A stretch of 64,000 nt of DNA from Deferribacteraceae bacterium V6Fe1 (GCA_022813675.1 CP063375.1:1748001-1812000), one strand, 5' to 3'. Shown: positions 34,869-44,277, counted from the first letter of the stretch. Translations and numbers: made by a program. Notes: a model not told the origin generated them from the sequence alone.

Positions 34869-35704
34869 ACATTTTTTTGCCCCAAAATGAAAAAAAGTTC
34901 TCTTATAACCTTTGCTGCTACTATGGTTGACACCCCTGATGTGTCATAATGAGGTGAAAGTTCAACAACATCACAGCCTATTATATTCATACCACATAAG
35001 TTTCTTAAGCTTTCAAGAAGCTGCAGATATGTGTAGCCCCCAGGTTCAGGAGTGCCTGTGCCGGGAAATATCGAAGGGTCGAGGACGTCAAGGTCAACTG
35101 TGAGGTATACCGGTGAATTGCCTATAATTTTTTTGACCTCATCTATCGGTCTATTTAAAATATTATGTTTTTTTATAAGCTGGTATTCCTCCTTTGTGCC
35201 GCTTCTGATACCGTATTGAAATATTTTGTCAAAACCTGCCATGTCAGAAATTCTTCTTATAACAGTTGCATGGGATAAAGTATCACCTAAATAGTTATCC
35301 CTTAAATCCGCATGAGCATCAAAATGGATAACATAAAGCTCAGGAAATCTTTCTTTCAAGGCCTGAAATACCGGCAACGTAACAAGGTGTTCGCCACCAA
35401 TGGCAAATACTTTTTTGTCCGACAAAGACTTTGTTGTTTCATATATCATGGATAACGTTCTTTTTACATCCCCAAACGGAAGCTCAATATCACCTGTGTC
35501 GCAAATTGACAGATTTTCTTCCAAGTCTGCATCAAATACGGGGGAGTAGGTTTCAAGTCCGTATGATGCCTCTCTAATAGCGTTTGGAGCAAATCTTGAG
35601 CCCGGTCTGTAACTGCTCGTCCCGTCATAAGGAAGACCTATTATTGCTATTTCAGCCTTTTTAAAATCTTTATTACAACCGATAAAACAGTTAGATATTG
35701 CCAT
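34865..35704 (-). CDS. speB: Agmatinase
   Basis: 279 residues of the ureohydrolase family, with the binuclear manganese ligands in GGEHLVTLP, HFDAHADLRDNY and TVDLDVLDPSIFPGTGTPEPGG. Converts agmatine to putrescine and urea. Arginase is an alternative within this family, but the presence of arginine decarboxylase in the same region favours agmatinase. GAGGTAAAT ribosome site. Lies 7 bp after hldD on the same strand. Confidence 0.93.
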   Translation of the reverse strand: MAISNCFIGCNKDFKKAEIAIIGLPYDGTSSYRPGSRFAPNAIREASYGLETYSPVFDADLEENLSICDTGDIELPFGDVKRTLSMIYETTKSLSDKKVFAIGGEHLVTLPVFQALKERFPELYVIHFDAHADLRDNYLGDTLSHATVIRRISDMAGFDKIFQYGIRSGTKEEYQLIKKHNILNRPIDEVKKIIGNSPVYLTVDLDVLDPSIFPGTGTPEPGGYTYLQLLESLRNLCGMNIIGCDVVELSPHYDTSGVSTIVAAKVIRELFFILGQKNV

Positions 35705-35711
35705 ATTTACC

Positions 35712-36677
35712 TCAATAAGTTTTATAGTTTTCCATTAAATAATTTGTAACGTAATCTTTAATAGATTCTTCAAGGGTGGAAAAATCTTTTTCGTAACCCA
35801 CACTTCTGAGTTTACTCATATCGGCTTCCGTAAAATATTGATATCTGTCTCTTAAATCTTTAGGCATATCAAAATACTCAATTTTGCCATCAATGTTGCT
35901 GTATTTAATAACGTTTTCAGCCAAATCGTTAAATGTCCTTGCAGTGCCTGTTCCAAGATTGTAAATATCTGATTTTGTTTGTTTTTCATAAAAGAATGTC
36001 AAGACTTTGCAAACATCAAGCACATATACAAAATCCCTTTTCTGCTCACCATCCTTGTAGCCATCCTTATGAGATTTGAAAAGTCGTATCTTATTTGTTT
36101 CTTTCAATTGATTATATGCGTGAAATATGACACTTGCCATTCTCCCTTTGTGATATTCATTTGGACCAAAGACATTAAAAAATTTGAAACCCGCCCAAAA
36201 GGGTGGCTTATCGTTTTGTCTCAAAACCCACTCATCAAAAATCTGTTTTGAAAAACCGTAAGGGTTTAAAGGGCGAAGTTTGCCAATGTATTCGTTATTG
36301 TCTGAATATCCATATTCGCCTGCACCATATGTGGCGGCACTGCTTGCATAGATAAAAGGGATTTTTTTGTCTTCGGCATATTTAAAAAGTTTTTTACTGT
36401 AGCCAAAATTTACATTCATTAGATAATCTAAGTTTAATTCAGTAGTATCAGCACATGCACCAATATGGAAAATAAATTTGATATTATTAAAACTTCCGAG
36501 ATTTTCTATAAAGTAATCTCTGTCAATAAAATCAATATATTTTTTACCAAGTAGATTTTTCCATTTTTCTTTAGTGCCAAGCTTGTCTACAGCTAATATT
36601 CTCTCTTCACCAAGCTTGTTTAGATATCCCATCAGATAGCTGCCAATAAATCCTGCTGCTCCTGTAATAAGTATCAT
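35712..36677 (-). CDS. hldD: ADP-L-glycero-D-manno-heptose 6-epimerase
   Basis: 321 residues of the extended SDR family. NADP-binding GAAGFIGSYL at residue 6, HIGACADTTE (a hallmark of HldD), catalytic YGFSK, FKFFNVFGPNEYHKGRMASV and KRDFVYVLDV. Last step in making the heptose of the lipopolysaccharide inner core, so it supports a Gram-negative envelope. The other heptose genes are not in the window. AGGGG ribosome site. Confidence 0.95.
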   Translation of the reverse strand: MILITGAAGFIGSYLMGYLNKLGEERILAVDKLGTKEKWKNLLGKKYIDFIDRDYFIENLGSFNNIKFIFHIGACADTTELNLDYLMNVNFGYSKKLFKYAEDKKIPFIYASSAATYGAGEYGYSDNNEYIGKLRPLNPYGFSKQIFDEWVLRQNDKPPFWAGFKFFNVFGPNEYHKGRMASVIFHAYNQLKETNKIRLFKSHKDGYKDGEQKRDFVYVLDVCKVLTFFYEKQTKSDIYNLGTGTARTFNDLAENVIKYSNIDGKIEYFDMPKDLRDRYQYFTEADMSKLRSVGYEKDFSTLEESIKDYVTNYLMENYKTY

Positions 36678-36780
36678 ATGAAACCCCTTTAATTTTGTTT
36701 AGTAATGAAATAAACTTTAACACAGCTAAAATCAAGATATTTGTTTTCTTTGCTGTTTGATTTTTTTAGAAAGCGGAGAT

Positions 36781-36804
36781 AAAAAAGGCACCCTTTCGGG
36801 TGCC
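36781..36804 (-). terminator. Terminator of asd
   Basis: GGCACCC (36787-36793) / GGGTGCC (36798-36804) with a TTTC loop; six A on its left read as T on the minus strand directly after the asd stop region. Confidence 0.88.
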
Positions 36805-36812
36805 ATCAACTA

Positions 36813-37832
36813 TTATTTTATGAAGAGTTCGGCAATCTGAATAGCGTTGAGTGCCGCACCTTTTCTAAGCTGGTCACCCACGACCCAAAAACTTAAACTA
36901 TTTTCAGCAGATATATCTTTTCTTATTCTGCCAACATAGCAGTCATCCTTGCCTGCTACAAAAAGTGGCATAGGGTATTCATTTTTATCAGGGTTATCTA
37001 TAATTTGTAAACCTTTAGCTGAAGCAAAAAGCTCTTTTGCCTTTTCAACTGATATCTCTTTTTCAGTTTCGACAGTAACTGCTTCTGAGTGTGCGGATAA
37101 AACTGGCACTCTGACACAAGTAGCACTTACCTTAATTGTATCATCACCCATAATTTTTCTTGTTTCATTAAACATTTTCATCTCTTCTTTTGTGTAGCCG
37201 TTTTCAGTAAATTTGTCGATATGCGGTATTACGTTAAATAGTAGTTGATGAGCAAAATTTTCTACTTTTAATTCCTTGCCTGCAGCCCAGTCTCTTGTCT
37301 GTTGCATAAGCTCTTCCATTGCCTTAGCTCCTGCACCGGAGGCAGACTGATAAGAAGAAACAACAACCCTTTTGATTTTTGAGTAGTCGTGAAGAGGTTT
37401 GAGTGCAACAACCATAATGATTGTTGTGCAGTTAGGGTTTGCAATAATTCCATTGTGTTTGAAAGCATCCTGCGGATTTACTTCAGGGACTACAAGAGGT
37501 ACATCCTTATCCATTCTGAAAGCAGAACTGTTATCAATTACAAGTGCACCTGCTTTTGCGGCTGAAGGAGCAAATTCAAGGCTTCTTGAGCCACCTGCAG
37601 AGAAAAGAGCAATGTCTATATCTTTAAAAGAATCGTGTGTTAATTCTTCTACTGTATATTCTTCACCCTTAAACTTCAACTTTTTGCCCACAGACCTTGC
37701 TGAAGCCAGGAGTTTTAAATTTTTAATGGGAAAATTTCTTTCTTCCAATATTTGAAGAAAGGTTTCTCCGACAGCACCGGTAGCACCGGCAATTGCTACA
37801 TTATACGCACTCTTTTTAGTAAAATTTGTCAT
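36813..37832 (-). CDS. asd: Aspartate-semialdehyde dehydrogenase
   Basis: 339 residues from the ATG at 37832 (AGGTG site eight bases upstream; a GTG four codons earlier forms part of that site). Makes aspartate semialdehyde from aspartyl phosphate with NADPH. Motifs: VAIAGATGAVGETFL, the catalytic cysteine in ANPNCTTI, SYQSASGAG and the ATCVRVPVLSAHSE segment. Besides lysine/threonine/methionine synthesis, its product is the substrate of the carboxyspermidine dehydrogenase encoded at 41199. An insertion sequence lies 65 bp upstream of its start. Confidence 0.96.
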   Translation of the reverse strand: MTNFTKKSAYNVAIAGATGAVGETFLQILEERNFPIKNLKLLASARSVGKKLKFKGEEYTVEELTHDSFKDIDIALFSAGGSRSLEFAPSAAKAGALVIDNSSAFRMDKDVPLVVPEVNPQDAFKHNGIIANPNCTTIIMVVALKPLHDYSKIKRVVVSSYQSASGAGAKAMEELMQQTRDWAAGKELKVENFAHQLLFNVIPHIDKFTENGYTKEEMKMFNETRKIMGDDTIKVSATCVRVPVLSAHSEAVTVETEKEISVEKAKELFASAKGLQIIDNPDKNEYPMPLFVAGKDDCYVGRIRKDISAENSLSFWVVGDQLRKGAALNAIQIAELFIK

Positions 37833-37896
37833 ATTGCACCTCACCTTAGGTTTATAAATCTGAACTGTTATTACTATTGAACTTAAATGTCAATAA

Positions 37897-37905
37897 TTTT
37901 TAGAA
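37897..37905. repeat. Left 9-bp target-site duplication of the insertion sequence
   Basis: TTTTTAGAA directly abuts the left inverted repeat and recurs at 39373-39381 next to the right one. Confidence 0.9.
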
Positions 37906-39372
37906 CTGCCATCACCCCATTTTTTGCACCTTTAAGCTACAAGTAAACTTTTCTTTCTTTTCATTTTTCCTAACTCATTAATCCGATGTCTTTTTTCCTT
38001 AATCTTAAAATAATAATCCAATTTAAAATAACACACTTTATCTGATTCATAAATCTTTTCCCTAAACCTAAAAAGTCGTTCTTTAGATGATAATAACAAG
38101 TTCATTAACCCATCTGAAATTCGATAATAAATAAATTTACATACAACCTTACCCTTACTATTAAATTTCTCCCTTTTTGCCATATTCTCTAAAAGTTTTG
38201 AAACAATTGTATCTTTCTCTATTTGGCTTAATACATTCCAACAAAAGGATACTAACGATAATATAGTCTTTAAAGATTCAAACTTCCTCACAAGACACTT
38301 TTCCAGCCCAAATTGCTGTTTCATAAATCTATAGCTTTCTTCTATTTTCCATCTCTTAAAATAAGATTTAATCCTAAAGTAAGCCTCCTTACTGCTACTT
38401 ATGTGGCCTTCACATAAAAAATAAAGTTTATTCTTATTACCATGAAAGCTCACACTAATAACTGTAACTGCTCGATTGTTGTAGTAACATTTTGCATAAC
38501 CATAAGAAATACCACCCTTCTTGTAACGCCTGTTTATTATACCATTGCAAATTTTATATACTGACATCTTCTCGCCCTTATATTCTAAATGCCTCTTACC
38601 TGTGCTCCTAATAACAAAATTTAAATCTTCTCGAAGAAGATATCTTAAAATTACTCCCCTGTCATAACCCCTATCAAATACAAATAAACCCTTATTTCGA
38701 AACTTATCTTTTAATTTATCCAGCATATTTAAGGTCTCTGTATTCTCACTTTTAAAGTCTTGAGATTTAGAACTATAAGCATCTAAATATAATGAAAATA
38801 AACGTTTGCTACTGGGGCTATAACACACTGCATGATTTAAATGGAAGCCATTAGCAATACGACCACTACTACCATCGTGGACTTTACCAATAAGCTCAAA
38901 GTTTCTACCATAATTGTGAACCAAATCTCCACCATCAATTGATATTATTAACCTGGAATCTGATTCTGTTTCTTTAAGTGCGTAATCAATATTATATGCA
39001 TTTGAAATAGCAAGTAGATGTGAATAATTAAATGTATTTCTTTGCAACCGCTTTAATGTGTGTTTAATTCCACACTTCTCATTTAAATAACCAGATATGG
39101 CAGTAAGATTTAAACTGCGAGTAGCAAAACAACCTGAAATAATCTCAAGAATATACTTTTGTTGCGGCTTTGTGAGATAATCATGAAGGTTTCTTGTAGT
39201 GTTTAACATTTTTCCCTTCACATTTTTAGTAATTTCACCTATCATAAACTGCCTCCATTTTGTTGTTATTGTTGCTTTTTTCGTTAAAATCATAATACAA
39301 CATCTTGGAGGCATTATCAATTATAAATACCTGTCAAATAACATTTCTTATGTAAAAATGGGGTGATGCCAG
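37906..39372 (-). mobile_element. Complete IS4-type insertion sequence, 1467 bp
   Basis: Bounded by inverted repeats of 19 bp with one mismatch: CTGCCATCACCCCATTTTT at 37906-37924, and its partner at 39354-39372 (complement CTGGCATCACCCCATTTTT). A 9-bp duplication TTTTTAGAA flanks it on both sides. It carries one intact transposase gene on the minus strand. Joining the flanks removes 1476 bp and restores a plain 194-bp gap between asd and the PrmA-like gene. The intact reading frame and exact duplication indicate a recent insertion. Confidence 0.95.
37932..39245 (-). CDS. IS4-superfamily DDE transposase
   Basis: 437 residues from the ATG at 39245, chosen for its GGAGGC ribosome site; the frame extends upstream to 39320. 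DDE residues: D104 (LIISIDGGD), D191 (GLFVFDRGYDRG) and E302. The IS4 signature Y-x2-R-x3-E-x6-K is exact at Y295, R298, E302 and K309 (YFKRWKIEESYRFMK). The strongly basic C-terminal tail is normal for the group. A 9-bp duplication fits the IS10/IS50 branch, but the group cannot be fixed by eye. No frameshift or internal stop. Confidence 0.95.
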   Translation of the reverse strand: MIGEITKNVKGKMLNTTRNLHDYLTKPQQKYILEIISGCFATRSLNLTAISGYLNEKCGIKHTLKRLQRNTFNYSHLLAISNAYNIDYALKETESDSRLIISIDGGDLVHNYGRNFELIGKVHDGSSGRIANGFHLNHAVCYSPSSKRLFSLYLDAYSSKSQDFKSENTETLNMLDKLKDKFRNKGLFVFDRGYDRGVILRYLLREDLNFVIRSTGKRHLEYKGEKMSVYKICNGIINRRYKKGGISYGYAKCYYNNRAVTVISVSFHGNKNKLYFLCEGHISSSKEAYFRIKSYFKRWKIEESYRFMKQQFGLEKCLVRKFESLKTILSLVSFCWNVLSQIEKDTIVSKLLENMAKREKFNSKGKVVCKFIYYRISDGLMNLLLSSKERLFRFREKIYESDKVCYFKLDYYFKIKEKRHRINELGKMKRKKSLLVA

Positions 39373-39381
39373 TTTTTAGAA
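39373..39381. repeat. Right 9-bp target-site duplication of the insertion sequence
   Basis: TTTTTAGAA, identical to 37897-37905, directly after the right inverted repeat. Confidence 0.9.
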
Positions 39382-39501
39382 AATAATTAAAAATAAAATT
39401 ATTTTATTAGGATTTAAAGCAAAATAGGATAATTTTTATTTGAGGTCTGCAACTTTCGTTATTTTAGTTGAAAAATAACCTTTCGGCTGTTAAAAGATGA
39501 T

Positions 39502-40038
39502 ATGAATAATAAAATTTTTACTTACAATATTGATGGAAAAAGTTTTGTAATATCAAACGGTGCTTTTGGCAGCGGTGAGCATGAAACAACAAAAGGCTGT
39601 CTTAGTTTGATTGAGCAGATGAATTTAAAAGATAAATCATTTTTAGATATAGGCTGTGGTACTGGGATACTTTCCATTGCAGCTTCCATTTGCGGTGCCA
39701 AACATGTTGTGGGTTTTGATATATCTTATAAGGCTTGTGTGACGAGCAAGTTAAATATTACGGCTAATAATCTAAATAATGTATATATTGCCTGTGGTGA
39801 CAACAATTGTATCGAATCAAAATTTGATGTAATTGTGGCAAATATTTATGTGGATATAATTCTCAATTTACTCGAATATAATTTTCAAAGTTTAAAATCG
39901 GAAGGGGATCTTGTTTTATCAGGCATCCCCATTGAGGATGCCTATCTTGTTAAATCCAAGTATACAAATCGTGGGTTTAAGTTTAAAAGAGCCATTTATC
40001 ATGATGATTTTGTGACAATGCTTTACAAAAAGTTATGA
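39502..40038 (+). CDS. PrmA-like methyltransferase catalytic domain without the N-terminal domain
   Basis: 178 residues. The catalytic half of ribosomal protein L11 methyltransferase is clear: GAFGSGEHETTKGCL, FLDIGCGTGILSIAA, VVGFDISYKA, the NPPY-like VANIYVDIILNLL, and LVLSGI. Normal PrmA is about 290 residues with an N-terminal substrate-binding domain that is absent here; the 120 bp between the insertion sequence and the ATG contain no matching coding remnant that I can see. It could still methylate a protein, or have another substrate. The ribosome site is poor. Its end overlaps the convergent nspC stop by 6 bp. Confidence 0.82.
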   Translation: MNNKIFTYNIDGKSFVISNGAFGSGEHETTKGCLSLIEQMNLKDKSFLDIGCGTGILSIAASICGAKHVVGFDISYKACVTSKLNITANNLNNVYIACGDNNCIESKFDVIVANIYVDIILNLLEYNFQSLKSEGDLVLSGIPIEDAYLVKSKYTNRGFKFKRAIYHDDFVTMLYKKL

Positions 40039-41202
40039 TAATCTGTTTTTGTAGTCAAAATAGTCAAAGTCCTTTTGATATGTTATGTTATAATCTTTAT
40101 CAAAGTAAATTATTGATGGAAGCTCTATCCCGTTAAATGTGGTATTTTTAACGAAAGAGTATAGTGCCATATCAAGCAGCACCAATCTGTCTCCAACTTT
40201 CAGCGGGTTATTGAACGAATAATTTCCTATAAAATCGCCTGCAAGGCATGATATCCCGCCGAGCCTGTAAGTATATTTATAGACGCCTGGTTTGTCCGCA
40301 CCTATTATTTTTGGGGTATAAGGCATTGCCAAAACATCAGGCATGTGTGTTTCAGCCGAACAGTCAAGAATTGCTATTTCCATTCCGTTGTAAATGATAT
40401 CAAGTACTTCAGTGACAAACACACCCGCATTAAGCACCACCGCTTCTCCTGGCTCAAGATAGACATCTAAATTGTTGTATTTTTTTCTAAAATTGTTAAT
40501 CGTTTCAATTAATAAATCAACATCATAATCTTCGCGAGTTATGTGATGACCGCCGCCAAAGTTGACCCATTTTAATTTGCAAACGTATTTTCCAAATCTC
40601 TTTTCGAAGCTTTCAAGCACCCTCACCAACACATCGGCATTTTGCTCGCACATTGCATGAAAGTGAAGGCCATCCAATTGTTCGACATCAAAATTTTCCA
40701 AATCTTTCGGATTTACCCCGAATCTTGAGCCGACAGCACAAGGGTCATAAAGTTCAACTTCTACTTCTGAGTATCCCGGATTTACTCTCAAACCCACCTC
40801 TTTCCCTTTTGATTTTGCTAAGTGTGCATATTTATTGAACTGATTGACAGAGTTAAATATTATGTGGTCAGAATATTGCAAAACCTCTTCAAACTGCCTT
40901 TCTGTAAAAGCAGGTGCAAAGGTATGCACCTCTTTGGAAAACTCTTCTTTGCCAAGTCTTGCCTCAACGGGGCCACTGGCACACACTCCGTGGAGATATT
41001 TCTTAATGATATTAAATCCATACGGTTGTGCAAATGCTTTTAAGGCGAGGAGAATCTTTGCTCCTGTTTTCTTTTGGACAAAATCTAAAATTTGACAATT
41101 TTCCTCTATCTTCTTTTCACTGATAAGGTAGCAGGGTGTTTTCACCCTGCCGGTTATTTTTGTGGGGAAATATGTTTCAGCTATATCCGCAAATTTTTTC
41201 AT
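40033..41202 (-). CDS. nspC: Carboxy(nor)spermidine decarboxylase
   Basis: 389 residues, PLP enzyme of the alanine-racemase-fold decarboxylases. PLP lysine K55 in LLALKAFAQ, VNFGGGHHITREDYD, the EPGEAVV phosphate-binding region and the NspC-type motif CSAETHMPDVL. Decarboxylates carboxyspermidine to spermidine. Length and motifs separate it from diaminopimelate decarboxylase. Its ATG overlaps the stop of the dehydrogenase gene (ATGA), so the two are translationally coupled. Last gene of the minus-strand operon beginning at murJ. Confidence 0.93.
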   Translation of the reverse strand: MKKFADIAETYFPTKITGRVKTPCYLISEKKIEENCQILDFVQKKTGAKILLALKAFAQPYGFNIIKKYLHGVCASGPVEARLGKEEFSKEVHTFAPAFTERQFEEVLQYSDHIIFNSVNQFNKYAHLAKSKGKEVGLRVNPGYSEVEVELYDPCAVGSRFGVNPKDLENFDVEQLDGLHFHAMCEQNADVLVRVLESFEKRFGKYVCKLKWVNFGGGHHITREDYDVDLLIETINNFRKKYNNLDVYLEPGEAVVLNAGVFVTEVLDIIYNGMEIAILDCSAETHMPDVLAMPYTPKIIGADKPGVYKYTYRLGGISCLAGDFIGNYSFNNPLKVGDRLVLLDMALYSFVKNTTFNGIELPSIIYFDKDYNITYQKDFDYFDYKNRLS

Positions 41203-42416
41203 TCAGGCAACTTCCCGTCAAAATCAGTAATCTGCCATGGTAATCCATATTTATTTAGAGCTTCCATAAATTTGTCAGGGTCAAGCTGCTCTACATTAAA
41301 TACCCCTTCACCTTTCCACTCACCAGTTAGAAACATCATTGCACCTATCATAGCAGGCACTCCTGTAGTGTATGATACCGCTTGTGCCTGTACCTCTTTG
41401 TAGGCTTCCGCATGATCACAAACGTTATAAATATATTTTTTGAATCTTTTTCCGTCCTTTATACCGTCAAAAACACAACCGATTACCGTTTTCCCTGTAT
41501 AGTTTTCCCCCAATGTGCCTGGGTCAGGTAAAAGAGCTTTTAAAAATTTTAGGGGGACTACTTTGCAACCTTCGTAATCCACTTCGTCAATTCTTGTCAT
41601 CCCGACATTTTGCAAGACTTTTAAATGTGTAAGATAATTGTTTGAAAATGTCATCCAAAAGCGGATTCTTTTCAGCCCTTTTATATTTTTTACAAGTGAT
41701 TCGAGCTCTTCATGATACAGTAGATAGCTTTCGTGGGGGCCTGCAACAGGATAATCGAAAGTAAAATGGACTGAGCCATCTTCAATTATAGGGGGGGTCT
41801 CAACCCATTTGCCGTCTTTCCAATGCCTTACGACCTGAGTAACTTCTCTGATGTTTATTTCTGGATTAAAGTTTGTGGCAAAAGGGTGCCCATGATTGCC
41901 AGCATTGCAGTCAAGAATGTCGATATAGTTTATTTCATCGTATAAATGTTTTTGGGCGTAAGCACAAAAAATATTTGTAACTCCGGGGTCAAATCCGCAC
42001 CCCAAAATAGCCATTAACCCTTTTTCTTTGAACTTATCTTGATAAGCCCACTGCCAACTGTATTCGAAATGTGCTGTATCGATAGGTTCATAATTTGCAG
42101 TGTCAAGATAGTTTACTCCTGCTTCAAGGCAGGCATCCATAATTGTCAAGTCTTGATAAGGGAGTGCAACATTAATTACCAAATCAGGGTTATACTTTTT
42201 AAATAGTGCTACCAAATCGTTAACGTTATCAGCATCAACCTGCTCAACATTAATATCTACATTATAATTTTGTTTTACCTCTTTTGCTATTTGTTTACAT
42301 TTAGACAAAGTTCTGCTTGCCAAACATATTTCTGTAAATACATTCGGCAGACTTGCACATTTTTTAGCAACAACATTTCCGACGCCGCCTGCGCCAATAA
42401 TAATTACTTTTCCCAT
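41199..42416 (-). CDS. Carboxy(nor)spermidine dehydrogenase (saccharopine dehydrogenase-like)
   Basis: 405 residues. N-terminal Rossmann motif VIIGAGGVGNVVAKKCA; VINVALPYQDLTIMDACLE and GCGFDPGVTNIFCAYA are typical of carboxyspermidine dehydrogenases, which condense putrescine with aspartate semialdehyde using NADPH. Saccharopine dehydrogenases share the fold, but the coupling to nspC decides the call. AGGAGT ribosome site. Lies 12 bp after speA. Confidence 0.93.
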   Translation of the reverse strand: MGKVIIIGAGGVGNVVAKKCASLPNVFTEICLASRTLSKCKQIAKEVKQNYNVDINVEQVDADNVNDLVALFKKYNPDLVINVALPYQDLTIMDACLEAGVNYLDTANYEPIDTAHFEYSWQWAYQDKFKEKGLMAILGCGFDPGVTNIFCAYAQKHLYDEINYIDILDCNAGNHGHPFATNFNPEINIREVTQVVRHWKDGKWVETPPIIEDGSVHFTFDYPVAGPHESYLLYHEELESLVKNIKGLKRIRFWMTFSNNYLTHLKVLQNVGMTRIDEVDYEGCKVVPLKFLKALLPDPGTLGENYTGKTVIGCVFDGIKDGKRFKKYIYNVCDHAEAYKEVQAQAVSYTTGVPAMIGAMMFLTGEWKGEGVFNVEQLDPDKFMEALNKYGLPWQITDFDGKLPE

Positions 42417-42428
42417 AATTACTCCTTT

Positions 42429-44273
42429 TTAATCGTTTTTACATCCCGCAATGGTTTTAAGATAACAGTTTTCACTAAGGAAAACATATAGTTTACCTAA
42501 AATATAGCCTCTCATATCATCGTTTATCTTTTCCGATTCTTCTATTTTTTGTTTCAATCTTCTTTCTACATCTTTTATATCATAATCCATATCATCAAGA
42601 ATATCCAAAATATTTTGAGCCTCAATGATATTTTTGATTTCGTAGTTACCATCTTCATCAAAATTTACGGTTAACTCAGTAGGATGTGTAAACAGGTTGT
42701 GTTGCATCCCCATCGTTTCTTGATATGCACCTACAAGAAAAAAACACAAGAAATAGTCTTCTTCGGTAAGGTTTACATCGTGCAAGAAAAGAGGCTTTTG
42801 CGTGTCAAAAGATATTTCACCGTCGCTGTCGCAAGTGATATCCCAAAGGCTTGCAGACCTTGTCGGATCTTCGTCAAGCTTTTCAAGAGGCATGACAGGG
42901 AAATTTTGCCCGAGCCCCCAATAGTCGGGAAGACTTTGGAATATGGAAAAGTTTAAAAGGTATCTTTCCTGAATCATATTTTGGATATTTATAATATCGG
43001 TCAAATTTTTGTTTTTTAATAAATCCACAGCTTTTTTGATTATAAGGTGGACAAGTATCTCGGTATTGCTCCTGTCTATTAAATCTATGTAACCAAGATC
43101 AAAAAGGGTCAAGAGTGATTCCATATGGTCTAAGCTATCGTGCAAAAATTCGATGGCATTATTTTCATTCATTATCTTGTAAAGTTCGTACAATTCATCA
43201 ATTAACGGCGGATTCTTTTCTTTAAGGTTTAACTCTTTTTGATCATATTCTTGAGAAAAAAGCTCAAGAACGGGAGCTACCACAATGGCATGACTTGCCG
43301 CTATAAATCTCCCTGCTTCTATGTATATATCAGGCTCAGGAACTTTTTTATTTTGTGAAATCATTTTCAAGAGATACACAACGTCACTTGTAAACTCTTC
43401 CAAAGTATAATTCTTTTCATATATTCCTTTGTGCTGGCTATATTCTACGGCAAGCCCGCCACCAAGGTCAACGGAGTTTAAGTTTGTTGCGCCCATTTTG
43501 TAAAGTTCAGCATATATGTTACCTGCCTCACGTAAAGCCTTTTTCATCGGTGAAATTTCGCTTATCTGTGAGCCGATATGAAAATGTATCATTTTAAAAT
43601 TTTCGAGCATATCGGCTTGCTTTAACATTGTCATAGCCTCTACAAGCTCGGCTGATGTGAGTCCAAATTTTGAGTTTATTCCCCCACTTTTAGCCCAAAT
43701 CCCTATGCCTGAGCTATGCAGTCTGATTCTAAGTCCGATATTAGGGTAGGGTGGCCCCATCTCTTTTGCGACTTCTAATATTGTTTCCAACTCATTTATA
43801 CCCTCTATTGTGATTGTAATGTCGTGCCCCATTTGAGCTGCAATAAATCCAAGCGTTATCATTTCCTTATCTTTGAATCCATTTACTATTATCGGGCTGC
43901 CGAGATTTGTATAGCTCATTGCAATAATCAGCTCAGGTTTACTACCTGCTTCAAGTCCGTAGTTATAACCTTGGGATATTTCGGTTAATGGTATTACAAA
44001 ATTTGGAAATTGATTTACTTTGAGAGGAAAGACACCGTTAAATTTTCCCTTATATGAATACTCTTTCATCGACTTTTCAAAACTTTCAAAAAGTGTATCT
44101 ATCTGATTTTTAATGAGATGCGGGAATCTTATAAGCAAAGGACCTTTATAACCTTCGCTTCTGACATCCTTTACGATATCCACTATTGCGGGTTTTTTGC
44201 CATGGTTAACAATTACTTTACCGTCTTTAATCTTAAAATAATTTTTAGACCAAATTTTTATTCCGTAATCCAT
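42429..44273 (-). CDS. speA: Biosynthetic arginine decarboxylase
   Basis: 614 residues, standard for PLP-dependent SpeA. Motifs: NGVFPLKVNQFP (PLP lysine), GLEAGSKPELI, FKMIHFHIGSQI, VDLGGGLAVEYS and the YIEAGRFIAASHA region. Converts arginine to agmatine, the first step of putrescine synthesis here. GAGGTAAGC ribosome site. Four bases separate it from the preceding metallo-hydrolase gene. Confidence 0.95.
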   Translation of the reverse strand: MDYGIKIWSKNYFKIKDGKVIVNHGKKPAIVDIVKDVRSEGYKGPLLIRFPHLIKNQIDTLFESFEKSMKEYSYKGKFNGVFPLKVNQFPNFVIPLTEISQGYNYGLEAGSKPELIIAMSYTNLGSPIIVNGFKDKEMITLGFIAAQMGHDITITIEGINELETILEVAKEMGPPYPNIGLRIRLHSSGIGIWAKSGGINSKFGLTSAELVEAMTMLKQADMLENFKMIHFHIGSQISEISPMKKALREAGNIYAELYKMGATNLNSVDLGGGLAVEYSQHKGIYEKNYTLEEFTSDVVYLLKMISQNKKVPEPDIYIEAGRFIAASHAIVVAPVLELFSQEYDQKELNLKEKNPPLIDELYELYKIMNENNAIEFLHDSLDHMESLLTLFDLGYIDLIDRSNTEILVHLIIKKAVDLLKNKNLTDIINIQNMIQERYLLNFSIFQSLPDYWGLGQNFPVMPLEKLDEDPTRSASLWDITCDSDGEISFDTQKPLFLHDVNLTEEDYFLCFFLVGAYQETMGMQHNLFTHPTELTVNFDEDGNYEIKNIIEAQNILDILDDMDYDIKDVERRLKQKIEESEKINDDMRGYILGKLYVFLSENCYLKTIAGCKND

Positions 44274-44277
44274 ATGC

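Noticed and set aside
40033-41202. Diaminopimelate or ornithine decarboxylase
   Set aside because: Length, the CSAETHMPDVL motif and the coupled carboxyspermidine dehydrogenase gene fit NspC better.
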